Notes: a model not told the origin generated them from the letters alone. Positions 24,601-36,060 are shown, counted from the first letter of the stretch. The stretch is DNA of 64,000 bases from Nematostella vectensis (GCF_932526225.1 NC_064037.1:2232001-2296000), one strand, 5' to 3'. Numbers and translations are program-made.

Positions 24601-27600
24601 ACACCTTTTGCTACTGCCACATCCACCCCCCTTGCTATTACATAACCACACCTTTTGCTACTGCCACATCCACCCCCCTTGCTATTACATAACCACACCT
24701 ATTGTTACTGTCACATCCACCCCCTTGCTATTACATAACCACACCTATTGTTACTGCCACATCCACCCCCTTGCTATTACATAACCACACCTCTTGCTAC
24801 TGCCACATCCACCCCCCTTGCTATTACATAACCACACCTTTTGCTACTGCCACATCCACCCCCCTTGCTATTACATAACCACACCTCTTGCTACTGTCAC
24901 ATCCACCCCCCTTGCTATTACATAACCACACCTCTTGCTACTGCCACATCCACCCCCCTTGCTATTACATAACCACACCTATTGTTACTTCCACATCCAC
25001 CCCCCTTGCTATTACATAACCACACCTCTTGTTACTGCCACATGCACCCCCCTTGCTATTACATGACCACACCTCTTGCTACCGCCACATCCACCCCCCT
25101 TGCTATTACATAACCACACCTCTTGCTACTGTCACATCCACCCCCCTTGCTATTACATGACCACACCTCTTGCTACTGCCACATCCACCCCCCCTTGCTA
25201 TTACATAACCACACCTCTTGTTACTGCCACATCCACCCCCCCTTGCTATTACATAACCACACCTATTGTTACTGCCACATCCACCCCCCTTGCTATTACA
25301 TAACCACACCACTTGCTACTGTCACATCCACCCCCCTTGCTATTACATGACCACACCTCTTGCTACCGCCACATCCACCCCCCTTGCTATTACATAACCA
25401 CACCTCTTGCTACTGTCACATCCACCCCCCTTGCTATTGCATAACCACACTTCTTGCTACTGTCACATCCACCCCCCTTGCTATTACATAACCACACCTC
25501 TTGCTACTGCCACATCCACCCCCTTGCTATTACATAACCACACCTCTTGTTACTGCCACATCCACCCCCCCTTGCTATTACATAACCACACCTATTGTTA
25601 CTGCCACATCCACCCCCCCTTGCTATTACATAACCACACCTCTTGTTACTGTCACATCCACCCCCCTTGCTATTACATAACCACACCTCTTGCTACTGTC
25701 ACATCCACCCCCTTGCTATTACATAACCACACCTCTTGCTACTGCCACATCCACCCCCCTTGCTCTTGCATAACCACACCTCTTGCCACTGCCACATCTA
25801 CCCCCTTGCTATTACATAACCACACCTCTTGCTACTGCCACATCCACCCCCTTGCTATTACATAACCACACCTCTTGCTACTGCCACATCCACCCCCCTT
25901 GCTATTGCATAACCACACTTCTTGCTACTGTCACATCCACCCCCCTTGCTATTACATAACCACACCTCTTGCTACTGCCACATCCACCCTCCTTGCTATT
26001 ACATAACCACACCTCTTGTTACTGCCACATGCACCCCCCTTGCTATTACATGACCACACCTCTTGCTACCGCCACATCCACCCCCCTTGCTATTACATAA
26101 CCACACCTCTTGCTACTGTCACATCCACCCCCCTTGCTATTGCATAACCACACTTCTTGCTACCGCCACATCCACCCCCCTTGCTATTACATAACCACAC
26201 CTCTTGCTACTGTCACATCCACCCCCCTTGCTATTACATAACCACACCTCTTGTTACTGCCACATCCACCCCCTTGCTATTACATAACCACACCTCTTGC
26301 TGCTGCCACATCCACCCCCTTGCTCTTGCATAACTGCACCTCTTCTGCAATTACATAGCTTTGTCAGGTTGTTGATTTAGAGTTTAGTAAACGAGCCTAA
26401 GTTTTGTTGTCTGATGGTTTCGTCGTTCTCTTGTCTGATCCAGGCTGTATGACGGGAATTAAAAAAGTAATATGGATAACGAAGAAAACGTACCATGAAC
26501 TTCATCAAAATGGGGAATGGATATCCTCCAAATCCATTCTCCTCCCTGCTGCATCTGCCCTTATATTGGCTAGAGATCTAAAGGCTATCATGAGCGCGTC
26601 GATTTGCAAAATGGCTCGGGGGGGGGGGGGGGCGGAAGATGAATTATTTACCAGCCATAATTCATTATTCCTGCTTATTTCATCATTTCATCATTTTTCT
26701 CCATAATTCATAATCGGATTTATTCATATAATTCATTCTTTGGATAAACTTTGTAATTCATTATTCCTTTAGTTTTGAAACTAATAATTCATTATTTCCA
26801 ACCATTTTACAGCCATAATTCATAACTCATAATGAAAATGGCCTCTTTCATGGCCCCCTTACTGAAAATTGGTTTCGTTGTTTACAGTACGCAGGTGAAC
26901 GGAATGTTCGCCTTGTTATTGATGCAGAACAGTCATACCTGGAGGGCGGCATCCATCACTTGATACTCGCACTTCAGAGCAAATACAACAAGCAGGGATC
27001 ATGGGTGTACGGCACGTACCAGTGCTATCGTAAGGTAATGGACATCCATAGATTTATTCTTGGATCCTAGTAACAGAGGGAGGGATGGAGGGAGGGATAA
27101 ATTTGATAAATAGAATTTTGAATCCCCTGCTGTGACGAACATCTCATTTGCATTAGTGTTCCATAGCCTACAAAACCATGAGTCACGAAGTCGGATCGAC
27201 AGGCTTTAAGGTTTCCAATGTGTTTGTCTGCAGGATACCATGTCCCGAGTACTAAGAGATCTTCAAGTTATGTCCACCGAGGGCTTTCACTTTGGCGCAA
27301 AAATCGTCCGTGGCGCTTACCGTCAAATGGAGGAAAAGAGAGCGCAAGAGATGGGATATGCCAATCCTATCCACGACTCGTATGGTGATACATGTGACAT
27401 GTATAATGACGTCATGCAAGTTATTCTAGAAAAAGTCGCCCAGTCTCCCGCTCAGCTCATGATCGCCACTCACAACGAAGATTCCATCAGCCTTGCTACA
27501 AGAAGGTAAATTTACATAGAAAATGCATTTATCCCTTTAACAGAAAAAGCTACGCCCGGTACAGGCAAAGCTTGTAACGGACTAAAGTCGCCCTCTGGAA

Positions 27601-28622
27601 CCTGTGACGTCAAGTTCAGTGAGTGTGCTGCACCTATAAGAAGTTGGTATTGTGCAGCCCCCCCCCCCCCCATTCAGGAATATAGTATAAAATGAGATGG
27701 CATCTGATACCGAATAACGACTAACTCTGTCATTATCTTACCTTATCCCTGACCAATTCCGAATTAACCGCTTTACACTTATGCATTGTGTACTTTTGTT
27801 ACTCTGTAGGATGGCAAAGCTATGTCTGCCAAAGACCGGTAGGGTGTCGTTTGCACAGGTTTACGGCATGTGTGACCATGCGTCCTTTGTTTTAGGTACG
27901 TTCTACAAGATGGTGTCTAATTATCATAATCAAACTATAACGGAACCAAGACAAAGGTTTTCATATGCCAAAGTTTAAACGTTTCTATTTACACAAATCT
28001 TATAAACAGGAGGTATAAATCAACACAAGGTTCTAAAAGTATGTTGCACGCCCCTGTTAAACAGAGTAGTTGCGATAACGTTACGAGCGTTAGCCCTGGT
28101 CTGCACCACGCCTACGCAGACCTAGTATTTCTACAGTTAGTCTGTAGTCTCTCTAGTTATACCAGGATTCGGTTATGTTTTGATGAACATTGATACATTT
28201 CCCTGCTTGCGATTAGCTATATGGGTTAGCTGACGTAAGCCCCCCCCCCCCCCCCCAATCTTTTTGTACGCGCCTGTCCTGGTTTTTATCGGTTCCTTGA
28301 AAATTGGAAATTGTTACGTAATCGACCGAAGGAAACTGGTGACAACGCGGCTTTAAGTCACATGATAAACCTGAAAGGCCATTATTATTTCATTCGTAGG
28401 TAATAAACCTGTAAGGCCATTATTATTTGATTCGTAGGTAAGAAAGGTTTTGATGTGTACAAGTCTGTCCCATGTGGTCCGGTGGGCACCACTCTACCAT
28501 ATCTCGCCAGACGCGTTGTTGAGAACAGTGACATATTCGCAAGGGCCGCCAAAGAGCGAGCACTTTACTGGCAGGAGATAAGCAACCGCCTCCGTGGGGT
28601 TTTGCAGTGGCACGTCCAATAG
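15667..28622 (+). CDS. PRODH2: Hydroxyproline dehydrogenase-like (PRODH2-type), mitochondrial
   Basis: Nine exons join in phase to 487 aa: 15667-15933, 21756-21961, 22433-22488, 22936-22991, 23684-23872, 26888-27034, 27234-27505, 27810-27895, 28438-28622. The FAD-dependent PRODH barrel oxidises (hydroxy)proline to a pyrroline carboxylate. Residues 1-35 are basic and Ser-rich, like a mitochondrial presequence. Then come [11 protein letters not shown] (exon 2), VIDAEQSYL (Asp270), KIVRGAY (330-336), ATHNEDS (385-391) and the substrate-carboxylate Arg pair in LPYLARR (Arg451-452). Ser436 in VYKSVP occupies the position that is Tyr in proline-specific enzymes and Ser in PRODH2, and CVPTEED also fits PRODH2. 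Cys439 replaces the usual Tyr of PYG. Intron 1 (5.8 kb) holds a foldback element, a hairpin and a gypsy remnant; intron 5 holds a 2.3-kb minisatellite. The exon 9 acceptor is duplicated. Confidence 0.92.
15975..16622. mobile_element. Foldback element with about 240-bp inverted arms
   Basis: The arm 15975-16213 (CGCTCAATCGCAACC to CAATAAGAG) is repeated in inverted orientation at 16370-16622, with only scattered differences and small indels. The spacer (16214-16369) contains a C run of over 20 bases at about 16318-16339. The left arm starts about 40 bp after the PRODH2 exon 1 donor, so the pre-mRNA would carry a long hairpin close to that splice site. Confidence 0.8.
16640..16911. other. PRODH2 intron 1, no recognised feature
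   Basis: Nothing beyond AT-rich intronic DNA is seen between the foldback element and the 88-bp hairpin. Confidence 0.4.
16912..16999. repeat. 88-bp hairpin (short inverted-repeat element)
   Basis: CTAGCCTGCGTGCATCCGG at 16912 is mirrored by CCGGCTGCACGCAGGCTAG ending at 16999. The arms are about 28 bases with one or two mismatches and continue into GGAAATAGTTC / GAACTATTTCC. The loop is about 30 bases. A transcript of either strand would form a strong stem. Confidence 0.75.
17000..17892. other. PRODH2 intron 1, no confirmed feature
   Basis: A splice-acceptor-like site (TTTTTATTTCAG, ending 17661) precedes an open frame that runs into the gypsy LTR at 17893. It does not fit the PRODH2 exon phases or any family I can confirm. 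Confidence 0.35.
17893..18047 (-). mobile_element. 3' LTR (155 bp) of the minus-strand gypsy element
   Basis: On the minus strand the LTR runs from TGTAGTATTGGG (18047) to CAAACACTACA (17893), with short TGTAGT/ACTACA inverted ends. It directly follows a polypurine tract (AGAAAGGGAGA, minus strand, 18048-18058). No 5' LTR is present in the window. Confidence 0.8.
18192..21072 (-). pseudogene. Ty3/gypsy gag-pol remnant (protease to integrase), broken
   Basis: Read on the minus strand from right to left. The protease active-site region FKFDTGAD lies near 21015-21050. The RT follows (20218-20868) with [21 protein letters not shown] and catalytic MMDDILV. RNase H (about 19397-19890) has [14 protein letters not shown] and [16 protein letters not shown]. 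The integrase (about 18573-19360) has its Asp-Asp-Glu in IAMDLFQ, SDGGPQF and [10 protein letters not shown]-terminal tail (18192-18563) has [14 protein letters not shown]. Frame changes occur near 20260, 19860, 19120 and 18590, and stops interrupt near 19658 and 18864. The 5' part is cut off at about 21073, where another dispersed repeat begins. The element lies antisense within PRODH2 intron 1. Confidence 0.88.
21073..21245 (-). repeat. Dispersed repeat abutting the truncated gypsy element
   Basis: This is the reverse complement of 9941-10110. It begins exactly where the gypsy protease frame stops, so it probably marks the insertion or rearrangement point that removed the gypsy 5' half. Confidence 0.65.
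21246..21755. other. PRODH2 intron 1 end, no recognised feature
   Basis: Ordinary AT-rich intronic DNA leads to the exon 2 acceptor (TTTACTTGTAG, ending 21755). Confidence 0.4.
24026..26350. repeat. Minisatellite, about 49 copies of a 47-bp unit
   Basis: The unit reads ACCACACCTCTTGCTACTGC, then CACATCCACCCCCCTTGCTA, then TTACATA. It varies at a few positions (CTC/CTA/CTT, GCT/GTT) and in the length of the C run. The array fills most of PRODH2 intron 5 (23873-26887), starting about 150 bp after exon 5. Most units are 46-48 bp, so reading frames rotate and the open frames within it are not genes. Confidence 0.95.
28366..28442 (+). repeat. 38-bp tandem duplication over the PRODH2 exon 9 acceptor
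   Basis: Two copies of ATAAACCTG(A/T)AAGGCCATTA followed by TTATTT(C/G)ATTCGTAGGTAA end in TAG acceptors at 28399 and 28437. Only the second acceptor continues the PRODH2 frame; the first would add 38 bases and reach a stop (the TAG of the second copy). Confidence 0.85.
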
Positions 28623-29833
28623 AAACTTTTCAGTTTTGCGGTGATACCTTAAACTGTGTTAAAGACCAATGCTCGGGCACCCAGGATTCTTTGAGGTCGT
28701 CGAAAAGAGGACAACCGCGCTGGATGCTCGAGTATGCTGTTGTTTCGCATATTGTGTACTGTTTCCGTAATGTGTATAGATATTTTTGTAGAAAAAAAAA
28801 ACAAGACAATAAGCTATTAAAAATCAAGAATTGTAGATATTGTTTGTATAAAGTAAGTCCCTAAAAGTCTCGAAACAAAGGCAAGACATCCAAGTTTCTC
28901 TTGTGAAGATGGATAACTTGTATGGATAACTTATTGCCTTTCGCGTGTGCCCAGCATGCCCGCCTTGTTTGCGTATGTAATTTAGCACTGATGTGCCCAT
29001 CTCCATCTTATTGGTAAATAACTGAAACATGTAAATGAGAAAAAAATAAAGAAAGAAACAAATAACTGATAACATATCTCAGTGATCGCTTGTTTGTCTC
29101 ACTATTTCTAGAATACATATCACCAGAAAAGGAGGCAATTTCATCGACAAATCGCATCAATTAGGGTCTTGCCTCCCAAAGGAGGAGTGCATATACATTA
29201 CTTGATGCCTTCTCTGGGCCTTCTTCTCATACGTTATCTGTGCTGTCTTTTGCAATTGGATAGAACTTCAATTATCTTCCAGGGGCGTTTCTATAGAAAA
29301 ACGCAGGGTGGGGTCCAGAATAGTAAGTCATAGACCACGCAATTAAGTTCATATCAGCATCCTTCGCTCTGGTAGTCTTATAGGTCGTTATATCCTTTTC
29401 TATCTAAATGCACACATAAAATGAGCCATCTTCCAACTACCAACAAACGTGTCAACCGGCAGAGTTCTCTCCTTGTCACATGATTTTAGAAGCGAAAGGT
29501 GTATAACAGCTCAGCGATGATGGTACCAACAACCATTGTGCCCTGCTTGTCTTGATGATGTTTGAAGCAAAGCAGTTCGAATCCTTGGTTTCCAAGTGCC
29601 ATTTTAGGCAATGCGTCCACGTAGTCACGTGGGAGTTCTAGATTCGGGCGCGTACCCAGGATTGTCGGCCAAGAAATGGTTGCCGGTGTATGCTTCTGCT
29701 ATCATCCATCAAGCACGCTGTTTGTTTCTCCTTGTCAGATTGCCCTTCCGGGAATGCAAACGGTATCTGGTGCTTCCGTTTGGCATGTCTACCATATCAT
29801 GGGCTAAGGTTAAGATACCTTTTATGTTCTATT
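28623..29833. other. PRODH2 3' flank and intergenic DNA
   Basis: The first few hundred bases are probably the PRODH2 3' UTR. No poly-A signal stands out until AATAAAG near 29045. A frame at 29611-29853 has no recognisable family. Confidence 0.35.
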
Positions 29834-30000
29834 TACTGGGATACCTGTGGTAGCCCAGTCATAAAATGCAACTGTTTTTTTTTTTTTTTTCGTGGTCCCG
29901 AGAAATCTTCAACCCTGTCACAACACGGGCCCAAACAAAATTGCAGATGCACATTCAGTCCCTCAGGCACACCAGTCAACCCTACGCGCAGGGTCTAGTT
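29834..30000 (+). repeat. Dispersed repeat family R, short copy 2
   Basis: The start is ACTGGGATACCTGTGGTAG and the end is CCTCAGGCACACCAGTCAAC plus CCTACGCGCAGGGTCTAGTT. The 167-bp copy keeps only the ends plus GTCACAACACGGGCCCAAAC, so it is an internally deleted relative of the copies at 6860-9007 and 38091-39578. It lies about 200 bp upstream of the geminin start codon. Confidence 0.65.
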
Positions 30001-30206
30001 CAAATTAAAATTGGAATGGATAAATTATAAAAGGATCAATGTAAAGGATCAATTTCTCCTTACAAATGCCTTTTTTCTCCAACCAAAAAAGCAGCAGCAT
30101 AACTTTTATGGGATCCCTGTGTACTATAAGTAATAACCAATCATATCGTGCGATTAAGATCACGTGGTAAATGCACGCTGGTATGCGTTTCGCGGGAGAT
30201 ATAAAC

Positions 30207-33200
30207 ATGGCGTCCCCTGAGCGAGGCGGCAGTTTGAGCTGTTGGCAGAAAACTCCTAGCAAATCCTTGGAAGTCTTTGAATATCACGACGAAAACACAC
30301 CTTTGAGCCCAGGAGAAGTAAAAACCATGCGAAACCAAAGTAAAGCTACAACAAGACTATTTACATCTTCGAGAAAAGCAAAGCCCTTTTCTGTTCACGG
30401 TGACTCACCACAAAGTCTGGTAAGAAAGAGATTCCTAGTAGATGTTTCAGCTCGTTTTCCCTCTTTCTCTCTTCGCATTCACTGCTACTTGAACATTTCT
30501 ACACAATATCTAGCTCACAGTAAACTTAGATAAGGGCATTCTACTCTTGATGGATAATACTTGCCTTTACCATTCATAATGCCAAGAAATTGGATAAACA
30601 AGGCATATAGCAAACGTTGTAACATTGCATACAAGCGTTGGCTGTTTGTCTTTACTTTGAACAGAGTTCAGCCTTTTTAAGGCATTTTTTTATGCTTAGA
30701 AGATGCTTTAAGGCACTCTGTACTGTTTTTCAACTTTCAGGTCAAACTAACGTCTGGTTCGGATTCCCAAGAGAGAAGAAAGACACTCCAAGTCCTTCAG
30801 CCTTCGGCTTCTAGCAAAGGAGTACTTGTTGGCAGCAGTGTCGTTAGAAAAGAGGTACCTAAATATTCATAAAAAAGCTATCCCAACAGCAGACATCTGC
30901 CTATTTGTTTGTTAGAAACTCTCTGTGGTTAACACAATTTGTTTTCATTGTCAAGAAGTTGCAGGGCAAAGAGAAGAAAAAATCAAATGCAAAGCAGACT
31001 AAATTTAAAGTTCACAACTCAGAAGAAAAAAGCTCAACATCATCGGATTCTTCTGACACGGAATCAACCAAGAGAAGCTCTAGCGAACAGGTTAATTGGG
31101 TTATTTAACAAAACACTATGTTATAAATAAGTGGAGGGGGGAGAGTTATGGTGGAGGGAGTTTTATGATAGATGGTGTCTTAGCTATCAAACTAGTCCGG
31201 TAGTCACGTAGGCATGACTCGATCTCTTGGCCACCCGGTAGTCATGTAGGCATGACTTGATCTCTTGTCCACCTGGTAGTCACGTAGGCATGACTTGACC
31301 TTATGACCACTGCATCTTGACACAGGCATTTAGAACAAGGGCCATGTGTGACTTACAGATTTTATTACCTCTATCACAGTCCAACATGTTACCATGGTCA
31401 CCTTAACATTTTCAGGGTGTAAGTAAAGGGTACAAGAAATGGATAATATTAGAAAAAAAAACTTTACTGGCAAGAAATGCCCACTACACTCACAACTGTA
31501 GGTGATCCAACAGTAGCTTGCTAAACAAAATCATGTGTCCACTCAAAAATCATTTAAGTGTACCCCTCCTCTGTATAATTTTTCTAGGTTACTGATGATG
31601 ATAAAAAGTCAGTCAGTGATGAAGCCTTTGCACTTATGATTCAAGGTAGGCTGTGACCAATGCAATAAAATAATTTTGATCATTCATATTTCTTGCCTGG
31701 TCATTCAAGAATTGTTGTGAAAATTTTACAAAAAGACATTTATTATGTGATTTTGGTTCCATCACAGAACCAGCCCCAGAGAGCTACTGGCAACTACTGG
31801 CTGAAGAGAGAAGACTTGCTCTGCAAGAAACCTTAGAGGAAAATCAAAGGGTAAACTTGGTTCTTCAAATCTTGAATTACGGTTGAAGCTCTTGTGAGCT
31901 AGTTGCTTACAAGAGCGGTGCTTTGACTGTATTGTAATTTTTGACCAAGTGATAATAAAATACAAGTTCGTGGCATAGGTGGAGGTCTTGCATAGAAATT
32001 AAGAGCCAAGCATGCTAACTTTCTGAATACCTTACAAGGCAGAGACCATTCCCAAAATGTAAATACTTTTGTGGTGACATAATTGTGACACAGACCCCAT
32101 AGTATCTTAAGTGAGGGACACAAAAAAAGCTGAGAAGTTTGAAAAAAAATGTTTCTTTATTTTGCCTTATTTATTAGTGCCTTGTTTGTCTCTTGTTTTT
32201 CCATTAGATCCTGTATTCCTCAAAACTTCATAGTGTTCAAATTTAAATTTTAAAGCATTTGTGTTTGTTAGTTATGCAAGGAGTTGGAGGCCATGAAAGA
32301 GCGCTGTAGTAAGCTTGAGGAGGTCGCCGGCCAGGCAGAGTACTTTGCAAGTCTTTATTCTGTGAGTATTCCATACAGCAAAAGAATAATTAGCAGCATC
32401 TTGACCCAGAATGATAAGTTAGGTCATAATTAAGTCAAGTAAGGCAATTACTTTAAATGTAAGTATGTGTATTATACACTTTTAAAGAGAGTTTTGAGAG
32501 CAAACACAGAGAATTGCTGGGGATGTTTTGTTCAAATAGTCATTACTGGTTGTTATAATTGTTATAATGTAAAAAACAAATATTTCTTTTTTTCAGATGG
32601 TAATGGAAGGTGGAACAGCTGTTCTGGACTCGAGTGATGCTGAATCAGATGGGCAAGATACAAAGTATTGCTAATCCTCAATATGATATTTTGATCATGT
32701 CTGTTTTTAGCCTAGTTTTTGGTAACCATACAGTATGTCTGTTATGTACTCACCTAATGATCACAAGGGACTATTTTGTTGCACCATGCACATTTCATTG
32801 CATGCTATGATGATCAAAATGGGGGATGTGGAATGTTATGACAAAAACTCGCACTGTTTCTGGACTGTAAGACTTATTTGACCAGCAAATTCCCACAGGC
32901 AATGTAATGTAATGCGTGTAATGATTTCTACATGAATGAGTACTGGAGCTCTGCACTACGAATGTCTTTCTTCAATAGTTTATTTGATTGATAGTTAATT
33001 TGCATAATTCACCGTTTAAGCTTAAATTGATAGTGATTTTCTTGGGATCCAGGAAATTAAACCACTGAGTGCCGGAAATAGTGCCTACAAGTCATGTAAA
33101 CATAACTTCTATAAATGAAACAAAGCTGTCAGTATGTTGGAACTTGCTCTAAAAAATAAAGTAACACTTTTTGAGTCATTTAAACATTTTGAAGACTAGC

Positions 33201-33494
33201 AAGAGAAAAACATTCAAACATCTTTGCAGATTGAAATCTAGTGTGAGTGGTTTCCCCTAAGGAGAGCCTTCAATCGTCAGATGTTGGTCTGCATGCATTG
33301 TCATACATAATAGTCCCTTGTTCCATATATTTTATCATATGCCATTTAATTACGAGCTTTCCATGACTATAACTTTGTCATGTGCTCACCTCATTTATTC
33401 ATGAACTTTTCATAATCATACCTTTGTTTGTGTTAACAGAGAAGAGAGCCAAGATAATACTTATCAAGACGATACTAATCAAGAATCAGCGTAG
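30207..33494 (+). CDS. GMNN: Geminin (DNA replication licensing inhibitor)
   Basis: Eight exons join in phase to 271 aa: 30207-30419, 30741-30854, 30956-31090, 31588-31645, 31768-31850, 32272-32361, 32597-32664, 33440-33494. Geminin binds CDT1 in the nucleus and blocks MCM reloading until it is degraded after metaphase. RKTLQVLQPSAS (exon 2) matches the geminin destruction-box region, with RxxL at 84-87. Exons 5-6 (about 174-231) encode the dimerising coiled coil, starting ESYWQLLAEERRLAL and ending EVAGQAEYFASLYS. The Ser/Asp-rich linker and acidic tail (QDNTYQDDTNQESA) also fit. At 271 aa it is longer than the about 209 aa human protein, mainly at the N-terminus. The exon 3 acceptor is ambiguous (AAG at 30955, AAG at 30958 or CAG at 30964). 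Exon 7 can also read through to a TAA at 32671-32673. Confidence 0.92.
31197..31310. repeat. 38-bp tandem repeat, three copies (geminin intron 3)
   Basis: Copies of CCGGTAGTCACGTAGGCATG followed by ACTCGATCTCTTGGCCAC start at 31197, 31235 and 31273 with a few substitutions. Confidence 0.9.
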
Positions 33495-34978
33495 ACAACT
33501 TTTATTCACTTTTACTCAAGCTACATTAATTTTAAATCTCCATAGCTAATGAAAGGAACATCTATACGGGAGATGTAAATACAAAGATTATGTTTTGAAA
33601 TTTTTTCAGAAAATTTTTTTTGCTTATTTTAACTGGCTCAGACAACAGATCATTGGACTGTTCACAATTTGTTCGAATTTTTTTGTTTACACTTTTTCTA
33701 ATTTTTCTTTGTAAATACAGAGCAAAAAATGCTGACTGTTTTACATTTATTTAAAGTTTATACAATATAAACTCGGTAGAGCAAATTTTCACATTTCATG
33801 TAAATACACTTTCTTTTTGTGCTGGCTTGACTACTAGACTGATATTTGACTATTACCCTAGGCCTGTGAACAGGGGGAGTGGGGTGTGTGCCCCATTGGC
33901 CAAAAAGTCTATCTTTTTTCCATATGATATCAGCAGGTTTGCTAGGCATGTTTTTTTTATGATATAGATATTATTTTGTCTAGATTCCAGTGTTTTTGAC
34001 TTTTCTTTCAGTCCTTCATCAGGGCAGCTGAGTTTTTTTCCTAAAATTATAAGTAAATGACCATTAGGTGGCTGTTTCCCCAGTTTAACTATTGCCCTTA
34101 TATTGTGGCCCCTGTTTTTCAATGTCTGTCATGGCCCTGCTGAAGAATTGTCAAATCTCACCTGTAATTCTGTAAATTAATAATTGATACTTTATTTGTA
34201 TGTGGCCATTTTACTAAGTAAATTTGAACAGAATAATTTGCCCATCAAGCAAATACAAGAAATGACTGAGACCCCACCCAACAAACAGGGGGAAGACACC
34301 AGTGTAAAGAGAATGTTAAAAGAAAACATTTGCATGTCGTATACCAACATACCCCCATCAGTGATAGTCACAGATACCATAAATACTTGCTTGAGCATTC
34401 TATTGCCAGTAACATCCCTTATCCATTCCTCCTCCCCCTGAATAGAAGCTCTAAAGTAAGTTACTATGTATTTCCATTAGGCTATCATTTGATTCCTACT
34501 TATCCTTGAAATAAGAACATAAGTCATTTAACAGTTCCAATTTAAAAAATAAGCTACTACTTGCTAGCCCTATTTTCTTTGAACCAGCCCAAGGGACACC
34601 ACCATACAAGTTAATTTTAAACAATCAGCTTTTTTAATAGATTCTACTTCTGCAAAGCTTGGATTTTAATAGTAAGAATATTTTACAAGAAATGTATGTA
34701 AAATCGAAACAAATTTTTGGGAAATGGTGACCTAAGAAAGAATTTCTCATGGAGGGTGGGTGTGGGGTTGATTTTGGAATAAAATGAAAGACACTTTGCT
34801 AATAACAATTTATTCTCTGTAATGATAATTACTGATACTACAGTAGATAAACAATGACACTAATCATTAACTGAAACTGACAGTAGTAGTTGCTGTATCA
34901 TGATTTGAGATCACAGCACAATAATGTCCACTACATACGTACAATCCTGGCATCACTAAATCTAGCAGCAACACCATC
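33495..34978. other. Geminin 3' flank and intergenic DNA
   Basis: The AT-rich sequence after the geminin stop is presumably 3' UTR at first. Frames at 33853-34122 and 34184-34441 show no family or splice context. Confidence 0.35.
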
Positions 34979-36060
34979 GTGTCAAGCACCATCACTACCT
35001 CTACTATTATCAACGCCACCATTATCCTCACTATCACCGCCACCATTATCCTCACTATCACCGCCACCATTATCCTCACTATCACCGCCACCATTATCCT
35101 CACTATCACCCCCACTGCCACCATTATCCTCACTATCACCCCCACTGCCACCATTATCATCACTATCACCCCCACCGCCACCATTATCATCACTATCACC
35201 CCCACCGCCACCATTATCATCACTATCACCCCCACCGCCACCATTATCATCACTATCACCCCCACCGCCACCATTATCATCACTATCACCCCCACCGCCA
35301 CCATTATCATCACTATCACCCCCACCGCCACCATTATCATCACTATCACCGCCACCATTATCCTCACTATCACCGCCACCATTATCATCACTATCACCGC
35401 CACCATTATCATCACTATCACCCCCACCGCCACCATAATCCTCACTATCACCCCCACCGCCACCATTATCCTCACTATCACCACCGCCACCATTATCATC
35501 AACCCCACCATTATCATCACTATCACCTTCACCGCCACCATTATCATCACTATCACCGCCACCATTATCATCACTATCACCGCCACCATTATCATCACTA
35601 TCACCGCCACCATTTTCATCACTATCGCCACCATTATCATCACTATCACCCTCACTGCCACCATTATCACTATCGCCCCCACTGCCACCATTATCATCAC
35701 TATCGCCCCCACTGCCACCATTATCATCACTATCGCCCCCACTGCCACCATTATCACTATCGCCCCCACTGCCACCATTATCACTATCGCCCCCACAGCC
35801 ACCATTATCACTATCGCCCCCACTGCCACCATTATCATCACTATCACCCCCACTGCCACCATTATCATCACTATCGCCCCCACTGCCACCATTATCATCA
35901 CTATCACCCTCACTGCCACCATTATCATCACTATCACCCTCACTGCCACCATTATCATTCATCACTATCGCCCCCACTGCCACCATTATCATCACCCCCA
36001 CTGCCACCATTATCATCACTATCGCTGCCACTATTATCCTCACTGACATTACTAATAACA
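34979..36060. repeat. Compound minisatellite, CACCATTATCATCACTAT-type units
   Basis: Units of about 15, 18 and 24 bp built from CCACCATTATCATCACTATC and C(A/G)CCCCCAC(C/T)G run for 1.08 kb. Because most units are multiples of three and lack stops on either strand, two plus-strand frames and two minus-strand frames stay open for 180-360 codons. Similar but degenerate sequence continues to about 36330. No flanking exon structure supports translation. Confidence 0.95.

Noticed and set aside
24026-26350. Regular direct repeats considered as a CRISPR array
   Set aside because: The 47-bp units are contiguous with no unique spacers, and the context is a eukaryotic intron.
29611-29853. 80-codon frame with a VLPFGMST stretch resembling an RT motif
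   Set aside because: Only one short motif-like stretch is seen, with no catalytic box or neighbouring RT blocks, so it cannot be supported.
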